DNA from: Nitricoxidireducens sp046726235
GTDB lineage: Bacteria; Pseudomonadota; Gammaproteobacteria; Burkholderiales; Rhodocyclaceae
Assembly: GCA_046726235.1 (NCBI GenBank)
Contig: JBKPAD010000010.1
Location: 310,001 to 374,000, forward strand
DNA: 64,000 nucleotides
Direction: 5' to 3'
Of the stretch, positions 52,487 through 61,233 are shown in pieces (positions within the stretch are counted from its first letter, which is position 1; each line of letters opens with the position of its first letter). Below the pieces are notes generated by a model. The model had not been told where the DNA came from. It searched no databases and saw only the letters and a program-made list of their open reading frames with translations. Both the position numbers and the translations under genes were made by a program.

Positions 52487-54187
52487 TCAAGGCTGAGCCC
52501 TGAGCAATCGACAGCGGCAGAACACTTTGTTGCGCCCCCCGCCCTTTGCTTCGTAGAGTGCCGAATCGGCATCGGCCAGGAGTTTCTCGATACTGTGGGC
52601 GCCATCGCGTATTTCGCTCACGCCGATGCTGACCGTGATGCCGATCGTCCTGCCTTCGGTCAGCACCGGGCAGCGCTCGAGCGCCGCGCGGATTCTTTCG
52701 CACGTCGCCCAGGCACCGCAGGCATCGGTCTCCGGCATTACGATACCGAACTCTTCGCCGCCGAGGCGGCCGAGTACGTCGATCTCGCGCAGCTCGGATG
52801 CCAGTGTTCGCGCCAGGGTGGCCAGCACCTGGTCGCCGAGGGCGTGGCCATGAGTGTCGTTGATCGCCTTGAAGTGATCGACGTCGATGACCGCCACTGC
52901 CAGGCGGCGGCCATGGCGGATCGCTCGCTCGAGTTCCAGGTTGGCTTGAACGAAAAAGCTGCGGCGATTGCGCAGCCCGGTAAGCGGATCGGTCTGCGCC
53001 TCGTGTTCGAGCCTGCGCAGTGCCTGCAGCCGGTCGGCGAGAGCGAAGGACAGCAGCAGCATCTCGATGGCGGAGCCGAACTGCAGGCTGTTGCTGGTCA
53101 GCACGTTGGTCGGCAACCAGCCGAAACTCTTTGCCGACAGCGTCATCGAACCCGCCAGCAACACGGTCCAGGCCAGCAAATAGAAACGCGCGCCCGCATG
53201 GCCGCGCCTCAGGCACACCACGCCGGCCACGAGCGCCGTCAGGTCGAAGCCGATGGAACCCAGCGCAATCAGCCCTTCGGATAGTCGATAGGAAACGAAA
53301 CCCAGCGATATCGCGGCGGCGTACCAGACGATCCAGAAAACAAATGCCTGATCCATGCGCGGCATGCTGTGCCGCAGATTCAAGAACGCGCGCGAAAAAA
53401 AGGCTGCCAGCAGTCCCGCCAGCCCCATGCCGACCACCAGGGCGTAATGCGTCCAGAGCGGCGAATTCGGCCAGAGGAACTGCGCCGCATGGCCATGCAG
53501 CGAGGCGATGCCGAGGCACATGCTGGTCAGGAACAGCACGTAATACAGATAGACGCGTTCGCGCAGCCGGAAGTAGAGCAACAGGTTGTAGAGCCCGAGT
53601 GCGAGCAGCATCCCGTAGTACAGGAAGTAGGCGGCGTAGCTGCCTTGGCTAGACCAGTGGAAGCTTGCAGGCTCCCATAGCGTGGCCGGAACGGAGAGGC
53701 CGCCCGCGGAGGCGACACGAAGGTAGAGACGCGTCGTGCCGGCCCGCAGCTCAACCGGAAACAGCAGGTCGTGGTGCGGAAGCGGTCGCCGCGCGTTGGG
53801 CACCGAGTCGCCCGACGACAGCCGCTGGTAACTCCCGGCGCCTTGCGGAACAAACAGATCGACGGAATCGAGAGACGGATAGCCGATCTCCAGATAGCGT
53901 GTCATCGCCGCAGCGGCGGCGACATCCAGGCGCAGCCAGAATGCCGATGCCGAATAGCCGAAGTTCGGCGCGCCTTGCGCCTCCACGGGCGCAAACCGGC
54001 CGGCCACATCCGGCGCATCCAGATCGCCGATACTCAGCGAGCCTTCCCTGTCTTCGAGAACCTGCAGATAGGGGCCGATCTCAACCTGTGCGTCCCCGGG
54101 AGTCAGCGAAAGCGTGGCCGCATGCGCCAGACCCGGTAGCCATGAACCGATGCAGGCAAGGGCAAGCACGAGCAGGCGAATCGTCAT
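52487..54187 (-). CDS. 7TMR-DISM diguanylate cyclase
   Basis: 566 residues. Signal peptide (1-22), periplasmic 7TMR-DISM extracellular domain (30-165: RFAPVEAQGAPNFGYSASAFWLRLDV), seven-helix membrane domain (175-375) and a GGDEF domain (395-560: DPLTGLRNRRSFF, VIDVDHFKAINDTHGHALGDQVL, LGRLGGEEFGIVMPETD, with an intact GGEEF active site). It makes c-di-GMP in response to an external cue, perhaps a carbohydrate since DISM domains are often sugar-binding. The PilZ protein at 13.4 kb is one possible receptor in this window. Confidence 0.9.
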   Translation of the reverse strand: MTIRLLVLALACIGSWLPGLAHAATLSLTPGDAQVEIGPYLQVLEDREGSLSIGDLDAPDVAGRFAPVEAQGAPNFGYSASAFWLRLDVAAAAAMTRYLEIGYPSLDSVDLFVPQGAGSYQRLSSGDSVPNARRPLPHHDLLFPVELRAGTTRLYLRVASAGGLSVPATLWEPASFHWSSQGSYAAYFLYYGMLLALGLYNLLLYFRLRERVYLYYVLFLTSMCLGIASLHGHAAQFLWPNSPLWTHYALVVGMGLAGLLAAFFSRAFLNLRHSMPRMDQAFVFWIVWYAAAISLGFVSYRLSEGLIALGSIGFDLTALVAGVVCLRRGHAGARFYLLAWTVLLAGSMTLSAKSFGWLPTNVLTSNSLQFGSAIEMLLLSFALADRLQALRRLEHEAQTDPLTGLRNRRSFFVQANLELERAIRHGRRLAVAVIDVDHFKAINDTHGHALGDQVLATLARTLASELREIDVLGRLGGEEFGIVMPETDACGAWATCERIRAALERCPVLTEGRTIGITVSIGVSEIRDGAHSIEKLLADADSALYEAKGGGRNKVFCRCRLLRAQP

Positions 54188-54427
54188 ATATGTCTCGGTC
54201 AGCCGGCGGCGAAATGATGTGCGACACAAGAGATGAAACGCCGATCCAAGTGTTCTGAGCCGAGGTCCGGTCATGTCGTGGATCAACGTCGGGGTTCGCC
54301 GGCCAACATTCGCCCCCACAGGACTTCGATCTCTGCGAGGTCAATTGAAAATGCCGGAAGATTCTTTTCTCGGTCGACGGTTCGTTTCATCTCAATCCCG
54401 GGTCATTCGTGGTCTGACCCAATATCG

Positions 54428-54456
54428 TTCAAGGCTTCGTCAGCGATCGCGACTTC
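54428..54456 (+). pseudogene. vapC-like relic (29-bp exact match to vapC)
   Basis: The 29 bases are identical to vapC codons encoding LQGFVSDRDF (52150-52178). Weaker similarity extends to the left (TCTGACC before TTCAAGG). To the right the similarity stops after GACTTC. No start codon or PIN domain remains. The surrounding stretch 54188-54485 shows no other gene. This is a remnant of a second vapC or of a recombination event. Confidence 0.6.
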
Positions 54457-54485
54457 TTTGTCACGGACTATGTCTCACGAATACG

Positions 54486-55544
54486 CTATAGCGCACTCTC
54501 ACGGTAGGAGATTCCGAAACTCGGATACTTGTCGATCAGTGCATCTAGGGCACGTTTTGTACTAAGCCCCCACATTTTTGTCATCGCGTATGTTCTGCCA
54601 TTCGCATGGATGAGCTTATCGTCCCGAGTGAAGTAACGGGTTACCTCGGGTTTGTTTCCCTCTGTGACTAGTTGGTCCGCTAGCTGCGTCTCGAACTCCG
54701 TGCCGTCGAGGTGACCGGCCACCGAGCGCAACATCGTGCCTTTCCAACTGAGAGCGGACTGGATGTCTTCAGGGCTGACGCCCGCATCGCAAAGGTGCCG
54801 CACGACCTCGTAAATTGCATGCCGCTTCGGAAGACGGCTGAATTCCTTGCCTTCTACCGTAACGTCGTACTTAGTGAGGTCTCTCGATTGAGTGCGAGCC
54901 ACCTGCTCAAGCCGCGCCTTATCGCGAATTCTCACTTGGTACTGTTCTGCCTCGGGTAACGGAATAACCTGCTGGACATCGAGTAGCAAGCGTTCACCGT
55001 CTCTGTGTGGCCGTAATCGAACGCACCGGATATCCAGACCATGCTCGTTGAGCCATAGGACCGACGTCGTGATTTCCCTCGAGAATTCGGCTGATGCGAG
55101 CACGACTCGAACGTCCTTTCCGAACAGTTCTTCGTTAGGGGCGTCCCAGTCGAAGAACTGAAGTAACAGATCACGTGCGTCGCCTTCCTTTCCGGTAGCC
55201 GCCAAGTATTGGTCAAACACTTCGGCCGCTCCGTCAAATGTCATTCCGGAAATCATTGCGGCATAACGAATCGCCTGCAGGTCCATGTGACCGCCATCGT
55301 CCGTGCGCTTCAGTTCGATCACGACTAAGTTGGCATTCTTGTCTACGCCCAACAGGTCGATTCTGCGGCGGCTATCTTCCCAATTTCCGAATTCCTCGGA
55401 AATTATCAGCGTATCGGGAGCAATGACCTCGATTTGATGCTTTAGCAGCTGTTGTAGATGTGCGCGCTCTTTCAATCCAGCAGTGGCAAAACTGGTGACC
55501 TCAATCGGTTGAAGGTGCGTTTTTGTAACTTGATAAATAGTCAT
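54486..55544 (-). CDS. NucS-like PD-(D/E)XK nuclease-related protein
   Basis: 352 residues. The N-terminal part has a PD-(D/E)XK-type core: EEFGNWEDSRRRIDLLGVD (Asp63), VVIELKRTDD (Glu77, Lys79) and Gln90 in DLQAIRYAA, resembling NucS/DUF91-type nucleases. The C-terminal half (210-350) is of unknown fold. Base composition is close to 50% GC and codon use is unlike neighbours, so the gene was probably acquired. It could be a defence or repair nuclease; that is an inference. Start at 55544 gives the homologous beginning MTIYQV. Confidence 0.75.
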   Translation of the reverse strand: MTIYQVTKTHLQPIEVTSFATAGLKERAHLQQLLKHQIEVIAPDTLIISEEFGNWEDSRRRIDLLGVDKNANLVVIELKRTDDGGHMDLQAIRYAAMISGMTFDGAAEVFDQYLAATGKEGDARDLLLQFFDWDAPNEELFGKDVRVVLASAEFSREITTSVLWLNEHGLDIRCVRLRPHRDGERLLLDVQQVIPLPEAEQYQVRIRDKARLEQVARTQSRDLTKYDVTVEGKEFSRLPKRHAIYEVVRHLCDAGVSPEDIQSALSWKGTMLRSVAGHLDGTEFETQLADQLVTEGNKPEVTRYFTRDDKLIHANGRTYAMTKMWGLSTKRALDALIDKYPSFGISYRESAL

Positions 55545-55716
55545 GTTGAACTCTGCTCTGCCTTGCGCTGCGATCCTCGGCATTTAACTGCGCCGCCGCG
55601 CTCCATGCAAGCGTCGTCATGCGAAGCGGATGGACGGGTGGCGGCGACGGCGGGGGGCGCGATGCGACTGACTTAGCTTGCGTGGAAGGAGCGGCGCGCC
55701 CGCCGCTGGCGGCGCC

Positions 55717-56814
55717 TCACGTCACGCTGCTGTCTTTCCGCACTTCCTCTTCGAGAAACCGCAACAGCCGCCACTCCGCCGCCCGCAGTCCGAGCGGCGT
55801 GGCCGACGATGCACCGAGCCGCGACCACAGCGCCGCGAGCGCCTCGTCGTCCTTGCCGATGCGCTTGCCGAGCGCGAGCACTTCGGGGTGGATGTAGGCC
55901 TTGCGGCAAACGGCGACGGTGTTGCGCAGGCGGTGGGCCACCTGCTTGAGGATTTCCATGGCGCCGGGGCGCTCGGCGGGGGCGGCGAAGCAGGCGGCGC
56001 GGACCAGTTCGAGCGCAAGCACAGTGCCGTGCCACGTGCGGAAGTCCTTGGCGGTGAAGCCGCCGCCGGAGATTTCACGCAGGTAGTCGTTGACGTCGCC
56101 GGAGCCGATGCCGCGCGGGTTGCCGGCGTCGTCTTCGTAGTGGAAGAGTTCCTGGCCGGGCATCTGCTGGCAGCGGCGCACCACGGCGGCGACGCGCGGA
56201 TCGTCGACGGCGAGCGCGTGCAGGACGCCGCTCTTGCCGCGGAATTGCAAGCGCAGCGTGCCGCCCTCGACGTCGGCGTGGTCGCGGCGCAGCGTGGTGA
56301 GGCCGTAGGAATCGTTGTCGCGCGCGTATTCCTCGTTGCCGACGCGCACGAAGGTGGTGTCGAGCAGGCGCACGATGGTCGCCAGCACGCGCTCGCGCGG
56401 CAGCGTGGCGGTGCCGCCGGCGAGGTCGCGCGTCACGCGCAGGCGGATGCGGGGTAGGGCGCGGCCGAACTCGGCCAGGCGCTCGAACTTCTGCTCGTCG
56501 CGGATCTCGCGCCAGCGCTCGTGGTAGCGGTACTGCTTGCGGCCGCGCGCGTCGCGGCCGGTGGCCTGGAGGTGGCCGTCGGGATCGGGGCAGATCCAGA
56601 CGTCGCGCCAGGCCGGCGGAATCGCCAGCCGGCGGATGCGGACCAGTTCGTTCGGATCCCGCAGCCAGCCGCCGTCGGGCAGGCGGTAGGCGAAGGCCTT
56701 GCCGCGGCGATGGCGGCGGATGCCGGGCTGCGCATCGCTGACGTAAACGAGATCCGCCCGTTCCTCCGCGTCGGGCGCGAAGGGAACGGGCGGAGGGGAG
56801 CGGGAACCGCTCAA
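55717..56814 (-). CDS. DNA topoisomerase IB (bacterial type)
   Basis: 365 residues. Pattern of poxvirus-like TopIB: VSDAQPGIRRHRRGKAFAYR, IPPAWRDVWICPDPDGHLQATGRDARGRKQYRYHERWRE, VGNEEYARDNDSYGLTTLRRDH, and the catalytic Tyr in CRKAYIHPEVL. It relaxes supercoils by a 3'-phosphotyrosine link. The start is TTG and lacks a clear ribosome-binding site, so the N-terminus is uncertain. It follows the DUF4142 gene by nine bases. Confidence 0.9.
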   Translation of the reverse strand: MSGSRSPPPVPFAPDAEERADLVYVSDAQPGIRRHRRGKAFAYRLPDGGWLRDPNELVRIRRLAIPPAWRDVWICPDPDGHLQATGRDARGRKQYRYHERWREIRDEQKFERLAEFGRALPRIRLRVTRDLAGGTATLPRERVLATIVRLLDTTFVRVGNEEYARDNDSYGLTTLRRDHADVEGGTLRLQFRGKSGVLHALAVDDPRVAAVVRRCQQMPGQELFHYEDDAGNPRGIGSGDVNDYLREISGGGFTAKDFRTWHGTVLALELVRAACFAAPAERPGAMEILKQVAHRLRNTVAVCRKAYIHPEVLALGKRIGKDDEALAALWSRLGASSATPLGLRAAEWRLLRFLEEEVRKDSSVT

Positions 56815-56823
56815 GCCGTGGGC

Positions 56824-58200
56824 TTAGCCGCCGCCTCCGGCACCGCCGCCGGCGCCACCCCCTGCGCCGCCACCGGCACCACCGCCAGCGCCACCACCCG
56901 CACCGCCGCCGGCACCGCCAGCGCCGCCGCCGCCGAGGCTGCCGCCGACGCCGGTCCCTTCAATGCCGGACTCGCGTTCGCGCTGCATGTCCTGGGCGCC
57001 GCCGGTCGTGCCCTGCTGCGACTCTCCGGTGTAGCCCTGCGGCTTGCCGGCCTCGCCGGTGTAGCCCTTCATCTTCATGCCTTCATGGCCTGACATCTGC
57101 TGGGCTTCGGCCAGGTGGGTGCGCAAGGTCGGCAGGGTCTTCTCGATCCAGGCCTTGAGTTCGGGATCGCTGGTTTCGTTGCGCGCGTTCTCGAACTCGC
57201 GGATGTCCTGCTTGTGGTCGCGCAGGCCGACCATCGAGATGAACTCCTTGTCGAACTTGTCGCCCGAGGCCTTGTTGAGCTTGTCGAGCATCGCCTTTTC
57301 CTTGTTGGGAAGCTGCGTCGGCATCGTCATGCCCTTGGCGCTCGCGATCTGCTTGAGTTCGTCATTGGCCTGCTGGTGCTGGTCGCGCAGCTTCTCGGCG
57401 AAGGTCTTGAGTTGCGGATCGGTGGCCTTCTCGGCCGCGAGCCGCGCGGCCTCGACCTCGAACATGCCGCCGGCGGCCGCCTTCTTGATGAAGTTCTCGT
57501 CCTTCTTGCTGAGCTTGCCGCCGGCGCCCATGTCGCTCTTCGACATGCCCTTGCCGGACTTGTCCATCATCTTGTCGGCGTCGGCCACGCGCAGCACTTC
57601 CACGCCCAGCGCTTCGCGCCAGGCGACCGGCCCGCGCGCCATTCCCGGCGTGGAGACGACTACGTCACGAAAGGGGCGGTCGAGGCTGCTGCTCGGGCTG
57701 GTGCCTGAGCCGGACGTCCCGCTGCCCGAGGTGCCGGACCCGCTGGTGCCGCTGCCGGACCCCGTCGTTCCGCCACCCGAGCGATTGCGATCCTGGTCGC
57801 TGACGGTGGCATCGGCGCCGCTGCTCGTCGAGCCGGAACTCGATCCGCCGACGTAGCCCGAGGTGCCGGGCGTCGTCGTGCTGCTGCTACTGCTGCTCGA
57901 GCCGCCGGGCGAGCCCGCGCTGCCCATGTCCGTGCTGCTGCTGGTGCCCGAGCCGGAAGTGCTTGGGCTCGACATCGTCGAGGACGAGGACGAAGACTCG
58001 CCGGCCGGGCCGGTATAGCCGGGCGTTCCGGGCGTGGTGGTCGTCGATGAGCTGCTGCTGCCGGACGGCGCGGTGGAGCTGGCCGGCGGCGGCGTGATGG
58101 TGGTGGTATCGCCTTCCTCGCGGCGCTGACAGCCGGTCAGGACGGCGACGGCGGCCATGGTGGCCATCATTCCGATATGCAGCTTCTTGGTCGTGTTCAT
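56824..58200 (-). CDS. DUF4142 lipoprotein with Ser/Thr/Gly-rich arms
   Basis: 458 residues. Lipobox VLTGC (Cys24), then a Ser/Thr/Gly/Pro-rich, disordered arm (30-175) with GSGTS repeats, a folded DUF4142 domain (about 230-375: LSKKDENFIKKAAAGGMFEVEAARLAAEKATDPQLKTFAEKL...), and a Gly/Ala tail of (GGGAGGA) repeats (420-458). DUF4142 is a ferritin-like helical domain of unknown role. The sequence between is Ala- and Lys-rich. It is transcribed with the DUF2383 gene upstream, with AAAGGAG before the ATG. Confidence 0.82.
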   Translation of the reverse strand: MNTTKKLHIGMMATMAAVAVLTGCQRREEGDTTTITPPPASSTAPSGSSSSSTTTTPGTPGYTGPAGESSSSSSTMSSPSTSGSGTSSSTDMGSAGSPGGSSSSSSSTTTPGTSGYVGGSSSGSTSSGADATVSDQDRNRSGGGTTGSGSGTSGSGTSGSGTSGSGTSPSSSLDRPFRDVVVSTPGMARGPVAWREALGVEVLRVADADKMMDKSGKGMSKSDMGAGGKLSKKDENFIKKAAAGGMFEVEAARLAAEKATDPQLKTFAEKLRDQHQQANDELKQIASAKGMTMPTQLPNKEKAMLDKLNKASGDKFDKEFISMVGLRDHKQDIREFENARNETSDPELKAWIEKTLPTLRTHLAEAQQMSGHEGMKMKGYTGEAGKPQGYTGESQQGTTGGAQDMQRERESGIEGTGVGGSLGGGGAGGAGGGAGGGAGGGAGGGAGGGAGGGAGGGG

Positions 58201-58230
58201 GTGCGTATCTCCTTTGATGTTGGATCTCTC

Positions 58231-58695
58231 TCAGACGGTGGTTTCTTCCGCGTTCTTCAGCCGGTCGCGCAGGTCGCGCACCTGGTCGTGGTTGCGCTTC
58301 ACGCCCTGGTACTGGCGCTCGACCACCGAGCGCACGGGCTCGGGCAGGTCTTCCTTGAGCGCAGAGCGGTAGCGGGCCAGCGCAGCGTCCTCGCCGCGCT
58401 CGCATTCCTCGAGCATGGCAAGGTCGTCGTAGCCCTCGAGCGTGCCGCGCACCGACACCCAGCCGCGATGCATGGCGCCCGTGGCGCTGCCGCCGGTGTC
58501 CGGCTTGCCGCCCAACTGCGCCACCTGGGCCTGCAGTTCGCGTGCGCCTTCCAGGCAGTCCTCGGCGCGGCGCGTCAGCAGCGTGGCGATGCTGGCCGAT
58601 TCCACGTGCTCGGCGCAGGCGCGGAAGCCGTACTCGCCGTCTTTGCACGTCTCGATGAGGTCGTTGAGGGTTTCGATTACTTCGTCGTTGGTCAT
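58231..58695 (-). CDS. PA2169/DUF2383 ferritin-like protein
   Basis: 154-residue four-helix-bundle protein of the DUF2383 (PA2169) family: ETLNDLIETCKDGEYGFRACAE, LLTRRAEDCLEGARELQAQVAQLGG, HRGWVSVRGTLEGYDDLAMLEECERGED and VERQYQGVKRNHDQVRDLRD. Probably binds metal or acts in stress; role not established. AAAGGAT lies before the ATG. A sigma-54-like element lies about 44 bases upstream, giving a two-gene operon with the DUF4142 gene. Confidence 0.86.
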   Translation of the reverse strand: MTNDEVIETLNDLIETCKDGEYGFRACAEHVESASIATLLTRRAEDCLEGARELQAQVAQLGGKPDTGGSATGAMHRGWVSVRGTLEGYDDLAMLEECERGEDAALARYRSALKEDLPEPVRSVVERQYQGVKRNHDQVRDLRDRLKNAEETTV

Positions 58696-58738
58696 GGCAG
58701 TGATCCTTTCCTGTGAATAGGATTGCCGGAGCGGCGGG

Positions 58739-58752
58739 GCAGATTGCGTGCC
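58739..58752 (-). promoter_or_regulatory. Sigma-54-like promoter for the DUF2383/DUF4142 pair
   Basis: On the minus strand GGCACGCAATCTGC has GG-N10-GC, a perfect GGCACG box and CTGC instead of TTGC. The ATG is 44 bases downstream. Confidence 0.5.
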
Positions 58753-58808
58753 CGCGCCCGCGGTGGGGTCTGCGCACGGCCGCAGGAAAGCGGCTCGGGC
58801 CGCGCCGG

Positions 58809-58822
58809 GGCATGGCGCTTGC
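58809..58822 (+). promoter_or_regulatory. Sigma-54-like sequence before the second glycan cluster
   Basis: GGCATGGCGCTTGC matches GGCAYG-N4-TTGC with exact spacing. The expected transcription start would fall on the annotated ATG at 58834, so either the mRNA is leaderless, the gene starts later (58870), or the match is by chance. Confidence 0.35.
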
Positions 58823-58833
58823 CTTGACGGCGC

Positions 58834-59961
58834 ATGCCTTCTTCATCGCCTCATGTCGTCGACTGCACGATGTTCTGGAGCCCTGCCGGGGGCGGCGTGC
58901 GCCGCTACCTCGAGACCAAGCGCGATTGGCTGAGGCGGCAGGGCTGGCGCCACACCATCGTCGCGCCGGGCGCCGCGGGCGCCGGCTTCGGCGATTGCGG
59001 CGGCGTGCCGCTGCCGCTTTCCGACGGCTACCGGCTGCCGGTGCAACGCGGGCGCGCGGCGGCCGCGATCGCCGCGCAGGGCGCGGACCTGATCGAAGTC
59101 GGCGACCCGTATCGCCTCGCCTGGGCGGCGCTCGACGCCGGCCAGCGCCTCGGCGTACCGACGGTGGCCTTCTGCCACAGCAACGTCGCGGCCATGGCGG
59201 CGCTGCTGGCCGGCACCGAAGGCTCGCCGGCACGCCTCGCGCGGCGCGCGGCCGAGGCCTACCTGTTCCGCACCTACCGCCGCTTCGACAGCGTGCTGGC
59301 GCCGAGCGAATCGATGGCGGCCGAACTGCGGGCGCTCGGGCTGGCGCGCGTGGAGCGCCAGCCGCTCGGCGTCGATACGCAGTTGTTCCGTCCGGGCCGC
59401 AACGGCTACCCGCTGCGCGAACTGCTCGGGCTGCCGCGCGACGCGCGCCTGCTGCTCTACGCCGGACGCTTCGCCCCCGAGAAGAACCTGGGCATCCTGG
59501 CGGCGGCGGTGCAGCGCCTCGGGCCGCCGTACGTCCTCGTCGTGCTCGGCAGCGGGCCGCTGCCGCCGCGCGGCGAGCGCGTGTGCGTGCTGCCGCACGA
59601 GCCGCGCGCCGAGCGGGTCGCCGATATCTTCGCGGGCGTCGACGCCTTCGTGCACGCCGGCGACCAGGAGACTTTCGGGCTGGCCGCGCTAGAGGCGATG
59701 GCCTGCGGCACGCCGGTCGTGGTGCGCGATGCGGGCGGCCTCGGTGAGCTGGTGGCCGAGGGCGGCGGCACGGCAGTGGGCTCGGCGAATCCCGCGGCGT
59801 GGGCCGAGGCGATTGCCGCAATATTTACCGCGGATCGCGCCCGGCTCGCCGCCGCCGCGCGGGCGCGCGCCGAGGACTTCGGCTGGGACCGCGCCATGGC
59901 AGCCATGCTTGGCCGCTATCGCTGCCTGCTCGGCACGCGCAGCGTGCCGCTGGCCGCATGA
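58834..59961 (+). CDS. Glycosyltransferase family 4
   Basis: 375 residues: VVDCTMFWSPAGGGVRRYLETKRDWL at the N-terminus, LLLYAGRFAPEKNLGILAAAV, and QETFGLAALEAMACGTPVVVRDAGG (EX7E motif) in the C-terminal half. Acts on a nucleotide sugar at the inner membrane; acceptor unknown. Coupled to the DUF2334 gene by ATGA. An alternative start at 58870 would remove twelve residues. No good ribosome-binding site was seen for either start. Confidence 0.87.
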   Translation: MPSSSPHVVDCTMFWSPAGGGVRRYLETKRDWLRRQGWRHTIVAPGAAGAGFGDCGGVPLPLSDGYRLPVQRGRAAAAIAAQGADLIEVGDPYRLAWAALDAGQRLGVPTVAFCHSNVAAMAALLAGTEGSPARLARRAAEAYLFRTYRRFDSVLAPSESMAAELRALGLARVERQPLGVDTQLFRPGRNGYPLRELLGLPRDARLLLYAGRFAPEKNLGILAAAVQRLGPPYVLVVLGSGPLPPRGERVCVLPHEPRAERVADIFAGVDAFVHAGDQETFGLAALEAMACGTPVVVRDAGGLGELVAEGGGTAVGSANPAAWAEAIAAIFTADRARLAAAARARAEDFGWDRAMAAMLGRYRCLLGTRSVPLAA

Positions 59962-60683
59962 CGCCCGCCGTTGCCGTCGTCATCCACGACGTCGCGCCGT
60001 CGACGCTGGCCGCCTGCGAGCGGGTGCTCGGCGCGGTGCGCGCCGTCGCGCCGGTGCCGGTGACGCTGCTGGCGGTGCCGCGCTACCACGGGCTGGCGAT
60101 GCACGCCGACTTCGAGCGCCGCCTCGACGCCGCGCTCGCCGCGGGCGACGAACTCGCGCTGCACGGCTTCACCCACGTCGATCCCGGCGTGCCGCTCGAC
60201 CTGGTCGATTACGCGCGGCGGCGCTGGTACACCGATCGCGAGGGCGAGTTCGCCGGGTTGGCGCGCGACGAGGCCTCGCGCCGGCTGGCGGCGGGCCGCG
60301 CCTGGTTCGCCGCGCACGGCTGGCCGCTGCACGGCTTCGTCGCGCCGGCCTGGCTGATGAGCGAAGGCGCGTGGCAGGCCGTCGAGGAGACCGGCGTCGA
60401 CTACACCTGCACGCTGACCAGCGTGGTCGCCTTCCGGCGGCGCCGCCGGCTGCAGAGCCGCGCGCTGGTCTTCAGCACGCGCTCGGCCTGGCGGCGCACC
60501 GCGTCGGTGGGCTGGAACACGGCCGTCGCGGCGGCCGAGCGGCGCAACCCGCTGCTGCGCCTCGAACTGCATCCGGCCGACGCCGACCACCCGGCCGTGC
60601 GCCGCACCTGGCAGCGCCTGCTGGCGGGCGCGCTGGCGACGCGCCGCGCGCTCACGCTGCACGAGGCGGCGCGCGAGCTCTGA
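59958..60683 (+). CDS. DUF2334/polysaccharide deacetylase-like protein
   Basis: 241 residues of the DUF2334 (NodB-related) family: AVVIHDVAPSTLAACERVL, ELALHGFTHVDPG (metal-type His-Gly-x-x-His), HGFVAPAWLMSEGAWQAV and LRLELHPADADHP. These are metal-dependent de-N-acetylase-type folds; sugar target unknown. No signal peptide. Coupled to the GT4 gene upstream and convergent with the PAP2 gene. Confidence 0.83.
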   Translation: MTPAVAVVIHDVAPSTLAACERVLGAVRAVAPVPVTLLAVPRYHGLAMHADFERRLDAALAAGDELALHGFTHVDPGVPLDLVDYARRRWYTDREGEFAGLARDEASRRLAAGRAWFAAHGWPLHGFVAPAWLMSEGAWQAVEETGVDYTCTLTSVVAFRRRRRLQSRALVFSTRSAWRRTASVGWNTAVAAAERRNPLLRLELHPADADHPAVRRTWQRLLAGALATRRALTLHEAAREL

Positions 60684-60687
60684 GGCC

Positions 60688-61233
60688 TCAGGCCCAGAGC
60701 AGCACGACGTTGGCCGTGACGACGCCGATCGCGGCGCCGACCAGCACGTCGCTCGGATAGTGAAGGCCAAGCACGACGCGCGAGGCGGCCACCAGCGTGG
60801 CGAAGGCCCACAGCGGCGGCGCCAGGCCGGGGTAGTGGTGCGAGAGCATGATGGCGAAGGTGATCGCGTGTAGCGTGTGGCCGCTCGGGAAGCTGAAGCG
60901 GTCGAGCGCGCGCACGCAGGCGCGGATGCCGGGGCAGGTATCGAACGGACGCGGGCGGCCGATGCCGTACTTGAGGCACAGGTAGCAGACGAGGTTGGCC
61001 GCGCCGGCGGCGGCCATCTGCAGCGCGCAGGCGGTGCCGGCGGCGCCGTCGATCAGCGGCAGGGCGGCGATGACGACGTACCAGAGCACGCCGTCGGAGA
61101 GCCTGCTGGTGGCGACCAGCACCGCCAGCAGGTCGGGCCGCTCGGCGCCGCGATGCAGCGCCAGCGCCCAGCGGCGGTCGCGTTCGAGCCAGCGTTCGCG
61201 GCGGCTCTGCCAGCGTTCAGGCCAGAGCAACAT
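60688..61233 (-). CDS. PAP2 family phosphatase
   Basis: 181 residues, about five transmembrane helices. Type 2 phosphatidic acid phosphatase motifs: KYGIGRPRP, PSGHT and SRVVLGLHYPSD. Typical substrates are undecaprenyl pyrophosphate or lipid phosphates. It overlaps the GT4 gene upstream by 17 bases, so it works with glycan assembly or lipid recycling. Confidence 0.88.
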   Translation of the reverse strand: MLLWPERWQSRRERWLERDRRWALALHRGAERPDLLAVLVATSRLSDGVLWYVVIAALPLIDGAAGTACALQMAAAGAANLVCYLCLKYGIGRPRPFDTCPGIRACVRALDRFSFPSGHTLHAITFAIMLSHHYPGLAPPLWAFATLVAASRVVLGLHYPSDVLVGAAIGVVTANVVLLWA

